Positions 16,949 through 24,506 of a DNA stretch of 29,602 nucleotides are shown in pieces; positions within the stretch are counted from its first letter, which is position 1; each line of letters begins with the position of its first letter. The notes beneath the pieces were generated by a model, which was not told where the DNA came from, searched no databases, and was given only the letters and a program-made list of their open reading frames with translations. The position numbers and the translations under genes are program-made. Source of the stretch: Desulfovibrio sp. (GTDB taxonomy: Bacteria; Desulfobacterota; Desulfovibrionia; Desulfovibrionales; Desulfovibrionaceae); NCBI GenBank assembly GCA_014804905.1, contig JAAUYX010000091.1:30079-59680 (forward strand), in the 5' to 3' direction.

Positions 16949-17935
16949 ATGGAGCCCCGGCTTTCAGTCATCATCCCCCTCTATAACCAGGCGGGGTTCA
17001 TTGAAACAACGCTTGCCAGCGTGGCGGCCCAGCAAGTGCCGCTGGAAATTATTGTTGTGGATGACGCATCCGACGACGGGGGCCCCGACCTGGTGGAGCG
17101 CTGGGCGGCAACGCACGCCACACCCCTGAGGCTGGTGCGCCAGCCCGCACGGGGCCATGCGCTGGCCGCGCGGCTGGCAGGTGTGGCGGCGTCAACGGCG
17201 CCGGACATCATGTTTGTGGATGCGGACGATACCCTGCTTGGCGAGGACAGGCTCGCCCACGTTCTTGCCCGCAAACAGGAGGCGGACTGCGAGCTCGCGC
17301 ATTTTCGCAATGTCGGGCACACGCCTGCCGGGGTGGAACAAGGGGAACTTTTGTGGAGCGCTCCCCCCGCGCAGGGCGTCCTCCGGGGCAAAGCCGTGTT
17401 CGCCGCCTATGCGGCGCGCCCCTATCCGCCACTTCAATTTTGGGGCAAGGTCTATTCCCGCACGCTTTTGGGGCGCGTGGCGCCTCTCGCACGGGGGAGG
17501 ACCATCTTTCGCTTTGACGACAAGTTTCTCGTGTCCCTTCTTGTTCTCCATGCGCAATCGTATGTGGGCTGCGATGAGTACATCTATGACTATCGGCTTT
17601 GCGAATCATGGCCCATGACCAAGTTTGCCGGGCGCGTGCATGACTTGCTGTTGTTGCGGGAGGTCATCGACCCGCTTTTGGAGAGCCCCGGTGTGGATGA
17701 GGACGCGGCGCGAAATTTCCGGCATTTTCTCAAGCGGCGTCTCACCATGAACATGGGCAAGCTGTGCATTGAGACGGAGAAGCGCCTTTTTGCCGGCGAA
17801 GACCCTGATGTGGTATTTACGGAGCTGGCCCCCTTTCTGGATGATGAGCAGCTCTTCACCGCAGCTCTGGATTCCGCACGGAGCAACGCAAAGAATATTT
17901 CCCATATCTGGCAGAGGATACGCAATGAATTCTGA
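16949..17935 (+). CDS. GT2 family glycosyltransferase A
   Basis: A 328-aa cytoplasmic glycosyltransferase with a GT-A fold. RLSVIIPLYNQAGFIETTLA opens the domain, VVDDASDDGG (36-45) and FVDADDT (89-95) are the nucleotide-sugar and metal motifs. The start is set at ATG 16949, two bases after the radical SAM stop. An in-frame ATG at 16862 would overlap that gene and encode unlikely residues. It is paralogous to the next gene: both share RQPxR and LAARLxG after the second strand and similar tails of about 110 residues. Substrate and linkage are unknown. The last 11 bases overlap the next gene, so translation is coupled. A C6 run (17363-17368) lies inside the gene but is at background length. Confidence 0.9.
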   Translation: MEPRLSVIIPLYNQAGFIETTLASVAAQQVPLEIIVVDDASDDGGPDLVERWAATHATPLRLVRQPARGHALAARLAGVAASTAPDIMFVDADDTLLGEDRLAHVLARKQEADCELAHFRNVGHTPAGVEQGELLWSAPPAQGVLRGKAVFAAYAARPYPPLQFWGKVYSRTLLGRVAPLARGRTIFRFDDKFLVSLLVLHAQSYVGCDEYIYDYRLCESWPMTKFAGRVHDLLLLREVIDPLLESPGVDEDAARNFRHFLKRRLTMNMGKLCIETEKRLFAGEDPDVVFTELAPFLDDEQLFTAALDSARSNAKNISHIWQRIRNEF

Positions 17936-18923
17936 TGCACAGCCCGACCTCAGTGTCATCATCCCCTACTTCAACCAGCCGGAGCAGCTGGCCCATGCCC
18001 TGGGGGACCTGTTGCAGCAGGAAGGCGTGCGTCTGGAAGTTTTTGTGGTGGACGATGCCTCGGAACGCTCCTGCCGGACAGTCGTGGACGAATTTCGGGA
18101 AAAGGGGCTGCCTGTCAGCCTTATCCGGCAGCCGCAACGCAGTTATACCCTGGCCGCGAGGCTGCGGGGACTGCGGGAAGCGCGGGGGCGCTGGCTGGCG
18201 TTCATGGATGCCGATGATGGCCTGTGTTCCCCAACTGCCTATGCCCAGGCAGTGCAGGCGGCGGCCGCCGCCAAAACGGACATCCTGCATTTTGTCACCC
18301 TGGCCAACGATGGTGGCGGACGGCTGTGCAACTGGAAGAACGCCCTGCCATTTCATGACGCCCCCCTTTACGGCGCGGCCATTTTTCGCACATGGCTGGC
18401 CACAGATTGCCAGGCGCATTCGGTATGGAACAAACTCTACAGCCAGTCTCTCTATCTGCGGCTGCTGAACCTCGAACATACACTCCCCATTTTCCGCATC
18501 GAGGATTTCTATCTGACCGCATACTTTCTCTTTCTTGCGGAAAGCTACTGCCCCTGCGCTATTCCGGTATATCATTACACCCCCCCTGCGGGCACGCACC
18601 TTGAAAAAGCGGCTGCCCGCGCTGTGGACGCCATGCGGATGTATCTCAACCTGCCGAAACGATTCGAGGCCATGGGGCTGCCGCATGAAGAGGCCGAAAA
18701 GCTGAAGCGGTTTTTGCGGCTGCTGACCACCGTCAACGGGGGCACCATGTGCCGCCTCCTGCCTTCCCTGAAGGGTGGGCGGCAGGAATACGACGCGTGT
18801 GTACCGGATGCGCTGCGGCGCATCCGGCAGTATGGTAACGCGAGGGACTTTTTTCTTGTCCTCGCTATCGCCAACGCGAGCAATGCGCGGAAATTGCAGG
18901 ATATTAGCCATAGCTTATCGTAA
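17925..18923 (+). CDS. GT2 family glycosyltransferase B
   Basis: A 332-aa glycosyltransferase of family 2. DLSVIIPYFNQPEQLAHALG starts the domain; VVDDASE (41-47) and FMDADDG (93-99) are the donor/metal motifs. The start ATG 17925 lies within the end of GT A and is preceded by CAGAGGATACGCA. It probably arose by duplication of GT A and adds a second sugar in the same glycan. A C7 tract at 18580-18586 encodes TPP (about residue 220), beyond the catalytic motifs. The following radical SAM gene begins after 25 bases and has much lower GC content, which marks a composition boundary at the end of this gene. Confidence 0.9.
   Translation: MNSDAQPDLSVIIPYFNQPEQLAHALGDLLQQEGVRLEVFVVDDASERSCRTVVDEFREKGLPVSLIRQPQRSYTLAARLRGLREARGRWLAFMDADDGLCSPTAYAQAVQAAAAAKTDILHFVTLANDGGGRLCNWKNALPFHDAPLYGAAIFRTWLATDCQAHSVWNKLYSQSLYLRLLNLEHTLPIFRIEDFYLTAYFLFLAESYCPCAIPVYHYTPPAGTHLEKAAARAVDAMRMYLNLPKRFEAMGLPHEEAEKLKRFLRLLTTVNGGTMCRLLPSLKGGRQEYDACVPDALRRIRQYGNARDFFLVLAIANASNARKLQDISHSLS
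18580..18586 (+). repeat. C7 homopolymer in glycosyltransferase B
   Basis: Seven consecutive C residues lie at about residue 220 of 332. The frame is open in this sequence. Confidence 0.7.
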
Positions 18924-18948
18924 GTAGCGTCGAGAAACGGAGAACACC

Positions 18949-19911
18949 ATGGAAAATTCAATACGCGTGGCTGGCTGGAAAGACTATTTCCACAATGATT
19001 GTATGCGTATCAATCTTAATATATCTGATATATGCAATTTTTCCTGTTCGTACTGCATTAATAGGAACGTGCATAAAAAACACAGGGTTCTGAAAAAAGA
19101 AACCTTATCCCATTTTATCGAGGACCTTGGTGAAAGGAATCGTGACTCTTATTATTTCGGAATTTCCGGAGGCGAGCCACTAATTTATCCTCATATTGAG
19201 TTCATGCTTGAAAAAATAGAAAGTGCTATTCACACTGACAATAAATATGTTTGCATATTAAGCAATGGCTCGCTCCTTCCGGAAAAAGGAAAATATTTAT
19301 ATGAAAAAGTAGATAAAACAAAACTTTCCTTTTCCATAAGCGTTCATATCGAACAAATAGATTTAAAAAAATTTTGTGATTCGATAGTTTCCTTTGGGCA
19401 CCTTGATGATTTAAATTGTAAAATTTTACTTGCACCGGGCTATCTCGAGCAGGCGAAGCGGTCACTTGAAATGCTGAGGGAAAGAGATATCCCGATAATC
19501 ATCGGCCCTGTTACCTCGCCGGCAGGGCAGCCTTATGAATTTTCAGACGAAGAAATTGATTTCCTGAATCAATTTAAAGATAATGTGAAAGAAGCGGTAT
19601 TCTTTCTTGAATATGAGAATGGTTCTGCAGAAGATATTTTTCGGGTAGCCAAGGGCTTGCATCCAGAAAAAAGTGATTTTTACGGAATGCGCTGCTTAGC
19701 CGGGAGAAACAGCCTTGGCCTGGGGCCTGACGGCATCGTGCGGCGTTGCTTTTGGGCAGGCAAAGAATTTTTCGACCTTAACGAAACACGGCTCCGCGAT
19801 ATTCCGGAGCTCAATCAGCCCTACATTTGTCCTTCACATTTTTGTAATTGCCATGCCTTCTTACGGATGCCGAAATGGATCAATGATAAAGATGCGCCCG
19901 ACTATTTGTAA
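18949..19911 (+). CDS. Radical SAM protein with SPASM-like C-terminus, AT-rich
   Basis: A 320-aa radical SAM enzyme. The [4Fe-4S] motif CNFSCSYC uses Cys29, Cys33 and Cys36; GISGGEP (72-78) follows. The C-terminus has extra cysteines (MRCLAG, RRCFWAG, CPSHFCNC) that could hold an auxiliary cluster, as in SPASM/twitch proteins. It shares its ending (PKW then APDYL) with the frameshifted radical SAM gene at 15965, so both act on related substrates. The gene is plainly AT-rich next to its GC-rich neighbours, with many AAA, ATA and TTA codons, which suggests recent acquisition. The start ATG follows CGGAGAAC. Possible roles are radical modification of a sugar or maturation of a peptide; nothing decides between them. 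Confidence 0.9.
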   Translation: MENSIRVAGWKDYFHNDCMRINLNISDICNFSCSYCINRNVHKKHRVLKKETLSHFIEDLGERNRDSYYFGISGGEPLIYPHIEFMLEKIESAIHTDNKYVCILSNGSLLPEKGKYLYEKVDKTKLSFSISVHIEQIDLKKFCDSIVSFGHLDDLNCKILLAPGYLEQAKRSLEMLRERDIPIIIGPVTSPAGQPYEFSDEEIDFLNQFKDNVKEAVFFLEYENGSAEDIFRVAKGLHPEKSDFYGMRCLAGRNSLGLGPDGIVRRCFWAGKEFFDLNETRLRDIPELNQPYICPSHFCNCHAFLRMPKWINDKDAPDYL

Positions 19912-19950
19912 TATTGGCCATATTCCCCCTTCACTGAAATGGAGCACGCT

Positions 19951-21201
19951 ATGAGCAAGAAAGTCCTGATCCTCGGCGGTGACGGCTTTTGCGGCTGGCC
20001 CACGGCCCTGCACCTCTCCGCGAATGGCTACGACGTAACCATTCTGGACAATTTTTCACGGCGAAAAATTGACATCGACCTCAACGTTCAGTCCCTCACG
20101 CCCATCGCCAGCATGGAGGACCGCCTGGCCGCCTGGAAAGAAAAAACCGGCAGGACCATCGGCTTTGAAAAAATCAATGTGGCGAAGGAATATGACCGGC
20201 TGCTCCATATCCTCAACACCCACAAGCCGGATGCCATAGTCCATTTCGCCGAGCAGCGGGCCGCCCCCTATTCCATGCGGGACAGCCAGTGCAAGCGCTA
20301 TACGGTGGATAACAACCTCAATGCGACCAACAATATTTTATGCGCCATAGTGGAATCCGGACAGGATATTCATCTGGTGCATCTCGGCAGCATGGGGGTT
20401 TATGGCTATTCCACAACACACGCGCCCATTCCCGAAGGCTATCTTTCTGTCTCCATCAAGTCGCCAGACGGGGCCGAGGAAGAACGGGAAATCATGTATC
20501 CACCTTCGCCTGGGAGCATCTACCATCTCACCAAGACGCAGGACGCGCTCTCCTTTTATTTTTACAACCGCAATGACGGCATCCGCATCACCGACCTGCA
20601 TCAGGGCATCGTGTGGGGCATCTCCACGCCCGAAACCGACCTTGACCCGCGGCTGGTGAACCGCTTTGACTATGACGGCGACTACGGAACGGTGCTCAAC
20701 CGCTTCCTGGTGCAAAGCGTCGTGGGGCATCCCCTGACCGTGCACGGTTCCGGCGGCCAGACACGCGCCTTCATCCACATCCGCGATACCGTGAAGTGCA
20801 TCCGGCTCGCGCTTGAAAATCCGCCCGCCAGGGGGGACAAAGTAAAGATTTTCAATCAGGCCACGGAAACGCGCTCCGTCCGGGAACTGGCGGAAATCGT
20901 CTCACGGATGACGGGCTGCGAGGTGCGCAGCTATGCGGACCCGCGCAAGGAAGACCAGGAAAACGACCTTTGGGTGGAAAATTCCCAATTCCTCAAGCTG
21001 GGCTTGCAGCCCACAACCCTTTCCGAAGGCCTGCTCAAGGAAGTGAAAACCGTGGCCGCCAATTACCGGGACAGGTGCAATCTCAGCAAGGTGCCTTGCA
21101 CCTCCCTTTGGAATGCGAAACAGTCGCTGGACACGGTGGGGACGCCTCTCGATTTGCTGCCCCATCATGAAGAGAGAGAGAGAGAGAGAACCCAAGCGTA
21201 A
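19951..21201 (+). CDS. SQD1-like NAD-dependent sugar-nucleotide enzyme (UDP-sulfoquinovose synthase family)
   Basis: A 416-aa extended SDR. GGDGFCGWPTALHLS (9-23), the insert SLTPIASMEDR (48-58), HFAEQRAAPYSM (98-109), the catalytic YHLTK (Tyr191, His192, Lys195), DLHQGIVWG (215-223) and GHPLTVHGSGGQTR (259-272) all match the pattern I know from plant and bacterial SQD1. The catalytic Thr of SQD1 (LGTMG) is Ser here (LGSMG, 145-149), a conservative change. SQD1 makes UDP-sulfoquinovose from UDP-glucose and sulfite. A related epimerase or dehydratase activity cannot be excluded. ATG 19951 is preferred over ATG 19939 because GGAG lies six bases before it. The gene ends in an (AG)9 repeat, which adds a charged EERERER tail absent from SQD1. 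It is the last gene of the locus. Confidence 0.82.
   Translation: MSKKVLILGGDGFCGWPTALHLSANGYDVTILDNFSRRKIDIDLNVQSLTPIASMEDRLAAWKEKTGRTIGFEKINVAKEYDRLLHILNTHKPDAIVHFAEQRAAPYSMRDSQCKRYTVDNNLNATNNILCAIVESGQDIHLVHLGSMGVYGYSTTHAPIPEGYLSVSIKSPDGAEEEREIMYPPSPGSIYHLTKTQDALSFYFYNRNDGIRITDLHQGIVWGISTPETDLDPRLVNRFDYDGDYGTVLNRFLVQSVVGHPLTVHGSGGQTRAFIHIRDTVKCIRLALENPPARGDKVKIFNQATETRSVRELAEIVSRMTGCEVRSYADPRKEDQENDLWVENSQFLKLGLQPTTLSEGLLKEVKTVAANYRDRCNLSKVPCTSLWNAKQSLDTVGTPLDLLPHHEERERERTQA
21171..21188 (+). repeat. (AG)9 dinucleotide repeat at the 3' end of the SQD1-like gene
   Basis: Nine AG units lie just before the stop codon. In the current frame the protein ends after ERERTQA. Loss of one unit would open a different frame that runs for about 75 more codons before a stop near 21423. 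Confidence 0.85.
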
Positions 21202-21219
21202 AGGCGCATGACTACTACT

Positions 21220-21621
21220 TCAGGATAACGCCCGGCACTCCTTGCAGGAATGATTTTCGGGGGCCTGACTTTTCATGCCCCAGAGGCACAGCGACTGTAG
21301 TATTGCGAAGACGCAAAGCAAGCGGCGCGATTTGGCACCCGGCATGGGGGAACAGTTCCATCCATGTGGCTGACCACGCCCCTTTTCCGCAGCCTGTGAC
21401 GTCCCCTTTCTGTGCCGCGCCCTGATTTTCCGGGGAAAATCCGGCTCACATCCCTGTCGGCTCCCTTGCACGGCTTCGCTCCCGCCAAGCGCGAGCCGCT
21501 CGCAAAGGGCGCCCAGCCGCTCCATGCCATCATGGGCGCACTTGCCCCTCCAATAGGGGCGGCCTGTCCAGAGCCTCATGAATTGGGGGAATTTCTCCCC
21601 GGTATCCGCAGGTTTTCCCAT
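21220..21621 (-). CDS. Hypothetical protein, doubtful
   Basis: A 133-aa minus-strand frame starts at ATG 21621. A near-perfect Shine-Dalgarno AGGAGGT lies seven bases upstream, better than most in the window; this is the main reason to list it. The first 60 residues (MGKPADTGEKFPQFMRLW onward) look plausibly coding. The rest is low in character and may be read-through of a truncated gene. No family is recognised and no homologue could be searched for. It lies alone in the gap between the glycan locus and the exporter gene. It could be a gene remnant. Confidence 0.35.
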   Translation of the reverse strand: MGKPADTGEKFPQFMRLWTGRPYWRGKCAHDGMERLGALCERLALGGSEAVQGSRQGCEPDFPRKIRARHRKGTSQAAEKGRGQPHGWNCSPMPGAKSRRLLCVFAILQSLCLWGMKSQAPENHSCKECRALS

Positions 21622-21784
21622 AAGCATGACCTCCTCTGGCGGAGAGTCAATGCAGGGGCGCGGGCGCGGTGCGCGCGGGCTGCCCCTGGAGTATTCCGCA
21701 AAGATTTCACATACTATTTTCCCCTATTTTTCAATAAGTTATCAAAATATCCTTGCACTATCCTTCACAAGCGCCGATACCTTG

Positions 21785-21813
21785 CTGACAAAAAGCCTTT
21801 TCCCTGCTAGGCT
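21785..21813 (+). promoter_or_regulatory. Possible sigma-70 promoter for the exporter gene
   Basis: CTGACA (21785-21790) and TAGGCT (21808-21813) are separated by 17 bases. A second candidate, TTGCAC (21753-21758) with GATACC (21776-21781), also has 17-base spacing. Either would serve the exporter gene starting at 21906. Both are imperfect matches. Confidence 0.4.
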
Positions 21814-21905
21814 TATGAAGAAAAGCGCAGTACCGAGTCTTTTTGTCCGGGTTCTTTTGTGAACATGGCGTGAGCGTGGTTCCACATTTCTCATGGAGGG
21901 CTGCG

Positions 21906-23168
21906 ATGGGTCTTGGCCGGGAAGTCTATCACTTTCTCCTTGCAAGCAGCGAGGCCTATGCCCGCTGGGACTATGAGGTCTCCACCTCCATCCTGAAAAG
22001 CCGCAAGAAGCTGCTCGTCGTTCTTGCGCTGGCAGCGCCAATCTTTCTCTGCTGTCTTGCCGAGGCCTACACCCAGCCCGAGATTCTGGGCGGCCATGCC
22101 GCCTATGCCCCGGCCTTTTACACCGTGCCCATCTTTCTCGCGGCCATCGGCGTGGGCGTGGCCGCGGGCCTCATCACCGGCTGCATCGGCGCGGGGGGCG
22201 GCTTCATCATCACGCCCGCGCTCATGGCCGTGGGCGTGAAAGGCATCCTGGCCGTGGGCACGGACCTTTTCCACATTTTCGCCAAGGCCATCATGGGGAC
22301 CACCATCCACCGGAAGCTCGGCAATGTGTCGGTGAGCCTGGCCTTCAGCTTCCTCGCGGGCTCCATTCTGGGCACCTTCATCGGCGGCGCGCTCAACAAG
22401 GGGCTGTATGACGCCAATCCGCTGCTCTCCGAGCTCTTCATCAGCTCGGTCTATGCGCTCCTGCTCGGCTTTCTCGGCTTTTACGCGCTGGGCGATTTTC
22501 TCCGCTCCCGCCGGCCCGCGCCCGGCAGTAACACGGGCAACGCGGCGGAGAGCCATGCCCTCACTGGCATCGCGCGGCATATGCAGGGCGTCATTCTGCC
22601 GCCCATGATCCCCTTCGACAGGCGCGTCCTTCCCGGGGGCAGGCGCATCTCCGCCTGGATAGTCGCCGCCGGCGGCGTGTTCGTGGGCTTTCTCGCGGCC
22701 ATCATGGGCGTGGGCGGCGGTTTCGTGACCTTCCCCATGTTCGTCTATGTGTTCGGCGTGTCCTCCATGACCACGGTGGGCACGGATATTTTCCAGATCA
22801 TCTTCACCGCGGGCTTTGCGGCCATCGGCCAGTACGCGGTTTATGGCTATGTGTTCTACACCCTTGCCATCGGGATGCTTCTGGGCTCGCTGCTCGGCAT
22901 CCAGGTGGGCGCGCTCACCACCTCGGTGGTCAGGGGCAACCAGATCAAGGGCTTCTACGCCGTCTCCATTATCGCGGGCTTCATCAACCGCGCCGCCACC
23001 CTGCCCAAGAAACTGGTGGAGCTCGAGTACCTGAGCCTTCCGGCCGCGCTCGTCAACGGCATCGAGTCCGTAGGGGACGTGGTGTTCTGGGTGGTGGTGG
23101 CCTTTTTCGGGCTGTGGGTGTGCAGCAAGTTCTTCCTCAATATGGGCAAACTGCGGGGGAACGCCTAA
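21906..23168 (+). CDS. TauE/SafE-type sulfite/organosulfonate exporter family protein
   Basis: A 420-aa membrane protein. After an N-terminal amphipathic part (REVYHFLLASSEAYARWDYE) and a first helix (about 40-58), two homologous transport halves follow. Each has the glycine-rich signature of the TauE/SafE family: ITGCIGAGGGFIITPAL and LAAIMGVGGGFVTFPMF. The family exports sulfite, sulfoacetate and similar anions; in a sulfur-metabolising organism sulfite or another sulfonate is a reasonable guess. ATG 21906 is chosen because GGAGG lies six bases upstream; an earlier in-frame codon at 21843 lacks such a site. Its stop overlaps the next start (TAATG), so the two are co-translated. It is longer than the second family member at 24955. 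Confidence 0.88.
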   Translation: MGLGREVYHFLLASSEAYARWDYEVSTSILKSRKKLLVVLALAAPIFLCCLAEAYTQPEILGGHAAYAPAFYTVPIFLAAIGVGVAAGLITGCIGAGGGFIITPALMAVGVKGILAVGTDLFHIFAKAIMGTTIHRKLGNVSVSLAFSFLAGSILGTFIGGALNKGLYDANPLLSELFISSVYALLLGFLGFYALGDFLRSRRPAPGSNTGNAAESHALTGIARHMQGVILPPMIPFDRRVLPGGRRISAWIVAAGGVFVGFLAAIMGVGGGFVTFPMFVYVFGVSSMTTVGTDIFQIIFTAGFAAIGQYAVYGYVFYTLAIGMLLGSLLGIQVGALTTSVVRGNQIKGFYAVSIIAGFINRAATLPKKLVELEYLSLPAALVNGIESVGDVVFWVVVAFFGLWVCSKFFLNMGKLRGNA

Positions 23169-23893
23169 TGGCAGGCATCATCAGGAACAAGAAGCCCTTT
23201 CTCAAGGGCGCGGCCCTGCTCGCGAGCTTTGTGGTGCTGTTCTATTTCCTCCTCACCCCCGTGATGCAGGGCGAGGGCGGAAGGCCGCTCACCGGGCTTG
23301 AATACGCCGACGAGGTTTTCAACGAGCTTTCCAAGGGCTCGTCCTACTTCATCCCGCAGGTGCGCGAAGCCCTCGTGCCGCTCATGGACAAGGAGGTCAC
23401 GCTGCACGTGACCCTGCGAAAGCCCGGCCTCGCGCCCCTTTCGCAAAGCCTGCTTGCGGCGGCAGGGGCCTCGGTCACGGCCGAGGGCGCGACCCTCTCC
23501 TTCAGGGGTGACCTCGGCCGCATCCTCCAAGCGGCCGTGGACGACGCGGACCTGCTCTACCACAATGACGGCGCGGCCGTGAGCGCCAAAAGCGGCGGCG
23601 CGCCCGCCCTCGAGGTGGCGCAGGCCTGGTGGTACCTGCTCAAGCCCTGCATCCAGGAACTGCAAAAGCAGCAGCGCGTGGCAGACGCCAGGGTGGTGGA
23701 CCAGGTGCTCGCCCGCGCCATTGAGCCGGGCAACAATTTCTACGGCATCGAGCCTGCGGACATGTCCGCCAACGTGCTTCTGGTGTGCGGGCTTCTGGCC
23801 TTCTATGTGCTCTATACGCTGTGGTACGGCTTCGGCATCTACGAGATTTTTGAAGGTCTGGGCCTTGTGGCCCAGGGCCACAAGGACAACTGA
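23168..23893 (+). CDS. Membrane protein of unknown function, partner of the exporter
   Basis: A 241-aa protein with one N-terminal membrane helix (about residues 12-32) and one near the C-terminus (about 202-225, ANVLLVCGLLAFYVLYTLWY). The roughly 170 residues between them would be on the periplasmic side. They contain no motif I recognise. The start ATG overlaps the exporter stop by one base, which suggests a fixed stoichiometric partner of that transporter. A strong hairpin terminator follows 22 bases after the stop. The gene is complete. Confidence 0.85.
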   Translation: MAGIIRNKKPFLKGAALLASFVVLFYFLLTPVMQGEGGRPLTGLEYADEVFNELSKGSSYFIPQVREALVPLMDKEVTLHVTLRKPGLAPLSQSLLAAAGASVTAEGATLSFRGDLGRILQAAVDDADLLYHNDGAAVSAKSGGAPALEVAQAWWYLLKPCIQELQKQQRVADARVVDQVLARAIEPGNNFYGIEPADMSANVLLVCGLLAFYVLYTLWYGFGIYEIFEGLGLVAQGHKDN

Positions 23894-23914
23894 GCCCCGA
23901 CGTACGGCACGGAA

Positions 23915-23940
23915 AAGGGCCGCCCCGAAGGGCGGCCCTT
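23915..23940. terminator. Bidirectional rho-independent terminator between convergent genes
   Basis: A perfect 11-bp GC-rich stem (23915-23925 with 23930-23940) closes a CGAA loop. Converging genes end on either side (stops at 23893 on plus and 23989 on minus). On the minus strand the stem is followed by TTTT, on the plus strand by a looser T/C-rich stretch, so it can serve both directions. Confidence 0.8.
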
Positions 23941-23988
23941 GGTTTCTCCCCGTTTCTCCTGTCCCGGCTTGCGCCGGGAAGGAAAGAT

Positions 23989-24483
23989 TTACATGCGGTT
24001 GTGTCTCATGCTGCGCGCGACCTGCGAGAAGCCATAGGCAACGGCGGTTTCGTTGGCGGACAGGGCGCTTGCGCCGTCAGCGGGGGGCACGCTGCACGAA
24101 TGGGCCTCCACGCTGCACTGCGCGCCCGCCGGGGCGGCGGCCAGGGCGTCCGAAAAGGCGGCCGGGGCCTGCGTGGCACTTTCCTGCGCGGCGGCATCAG
24201 GCAGCACGGGAGCGGCCGCGCTTTCGCGCACGACCTGCTGCGGCACAGCGGCCGAATACTGGCCCGCCAGCGAGGGCACAAAGGTGAGCGCCAGAACGGC
24301 AAGGACCACGCCAAGGGTGAATCTGCGGAAAGTGTGGCTGGGTCTTTCGCTGTAGATATGGCCGCTATACATATTCCCCTCCTGGGATTGGTGCCTTACG
24401 ATGTCGGCTGTCATATTTTCGTCATTCATCTGGTTGGTCATTCTGTCATTTTGGCCCGGAGAATTTGCAGCTTCCTTGCGCAT
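23989..24483 (-). CDS. Single-pass membrane protein, Ala-rich, unknown function
   Basis: A 164-aa protein. About 50 polar N-terminal residues are followed by one membrane helix (about 55-76, FTLGVVLAVLALTFVPSLAG) and then an Ala/Pro/Ser-rich region with two cysteines (AQCSVEAHSCSV). The tail would be periplasmic if the N-terminus is cytoplasmic. The start ATG 24483 is preceded by GAGGAG with six-base spacing. It is the second gene behind the sigma-54-type promoter at 24830-24846, 23 bases after the small membrane protein gene. No homologous family is recognised. Confidence 0.75.
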   Translation of the reverse strand: MRKEAANSPGQNDRMTNQMNDENMTADIVRHQSQEGNMYSGHIYSERPSHTFRRFTLGVVLAVLALTFVPSLAGQYSAAVPQQVVRESAAAPVLPDAAAQESATQAPAAFSDALAAAPAGAQCSVEAHSCSVPPADGASALSANETAVAYGFSQVARSMRHNRM

Positions 24484-24506
24484 TGGCTTCTCCTCGCATA
24501 CCGGGC

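Larger units (their letters stand above)
21202..21905. other. Intergenic region between glycan locus and exporter gene
   Basis: About 700 bases hold no convincing plus-strand gene. The left part carries the doubtful minus-strand frame. The stretch from about 21700 to 21790 is AT-rich and probably regulatory. No clear terminator for the glycan locus was found after 21201: a 5-bp hairpin (GGGGC...GCCCC) near 21255-21280 has no T-tract. Confidence 0.6.

Noticed and set aside
21331..21346. TTGGCAC followed by ATGGG, resembling a sigma-54 promoter
   Set aside because: The -12 box lacks the invariant GC, and no gene with a good start lies at a suitable distance on the plus strand.
21412..21810. 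Plus-strand frame of 132 codons in the gap
   Set aside because: No ribosome site, no recognisable content, and it crosses the AT-rich probable promoter region.
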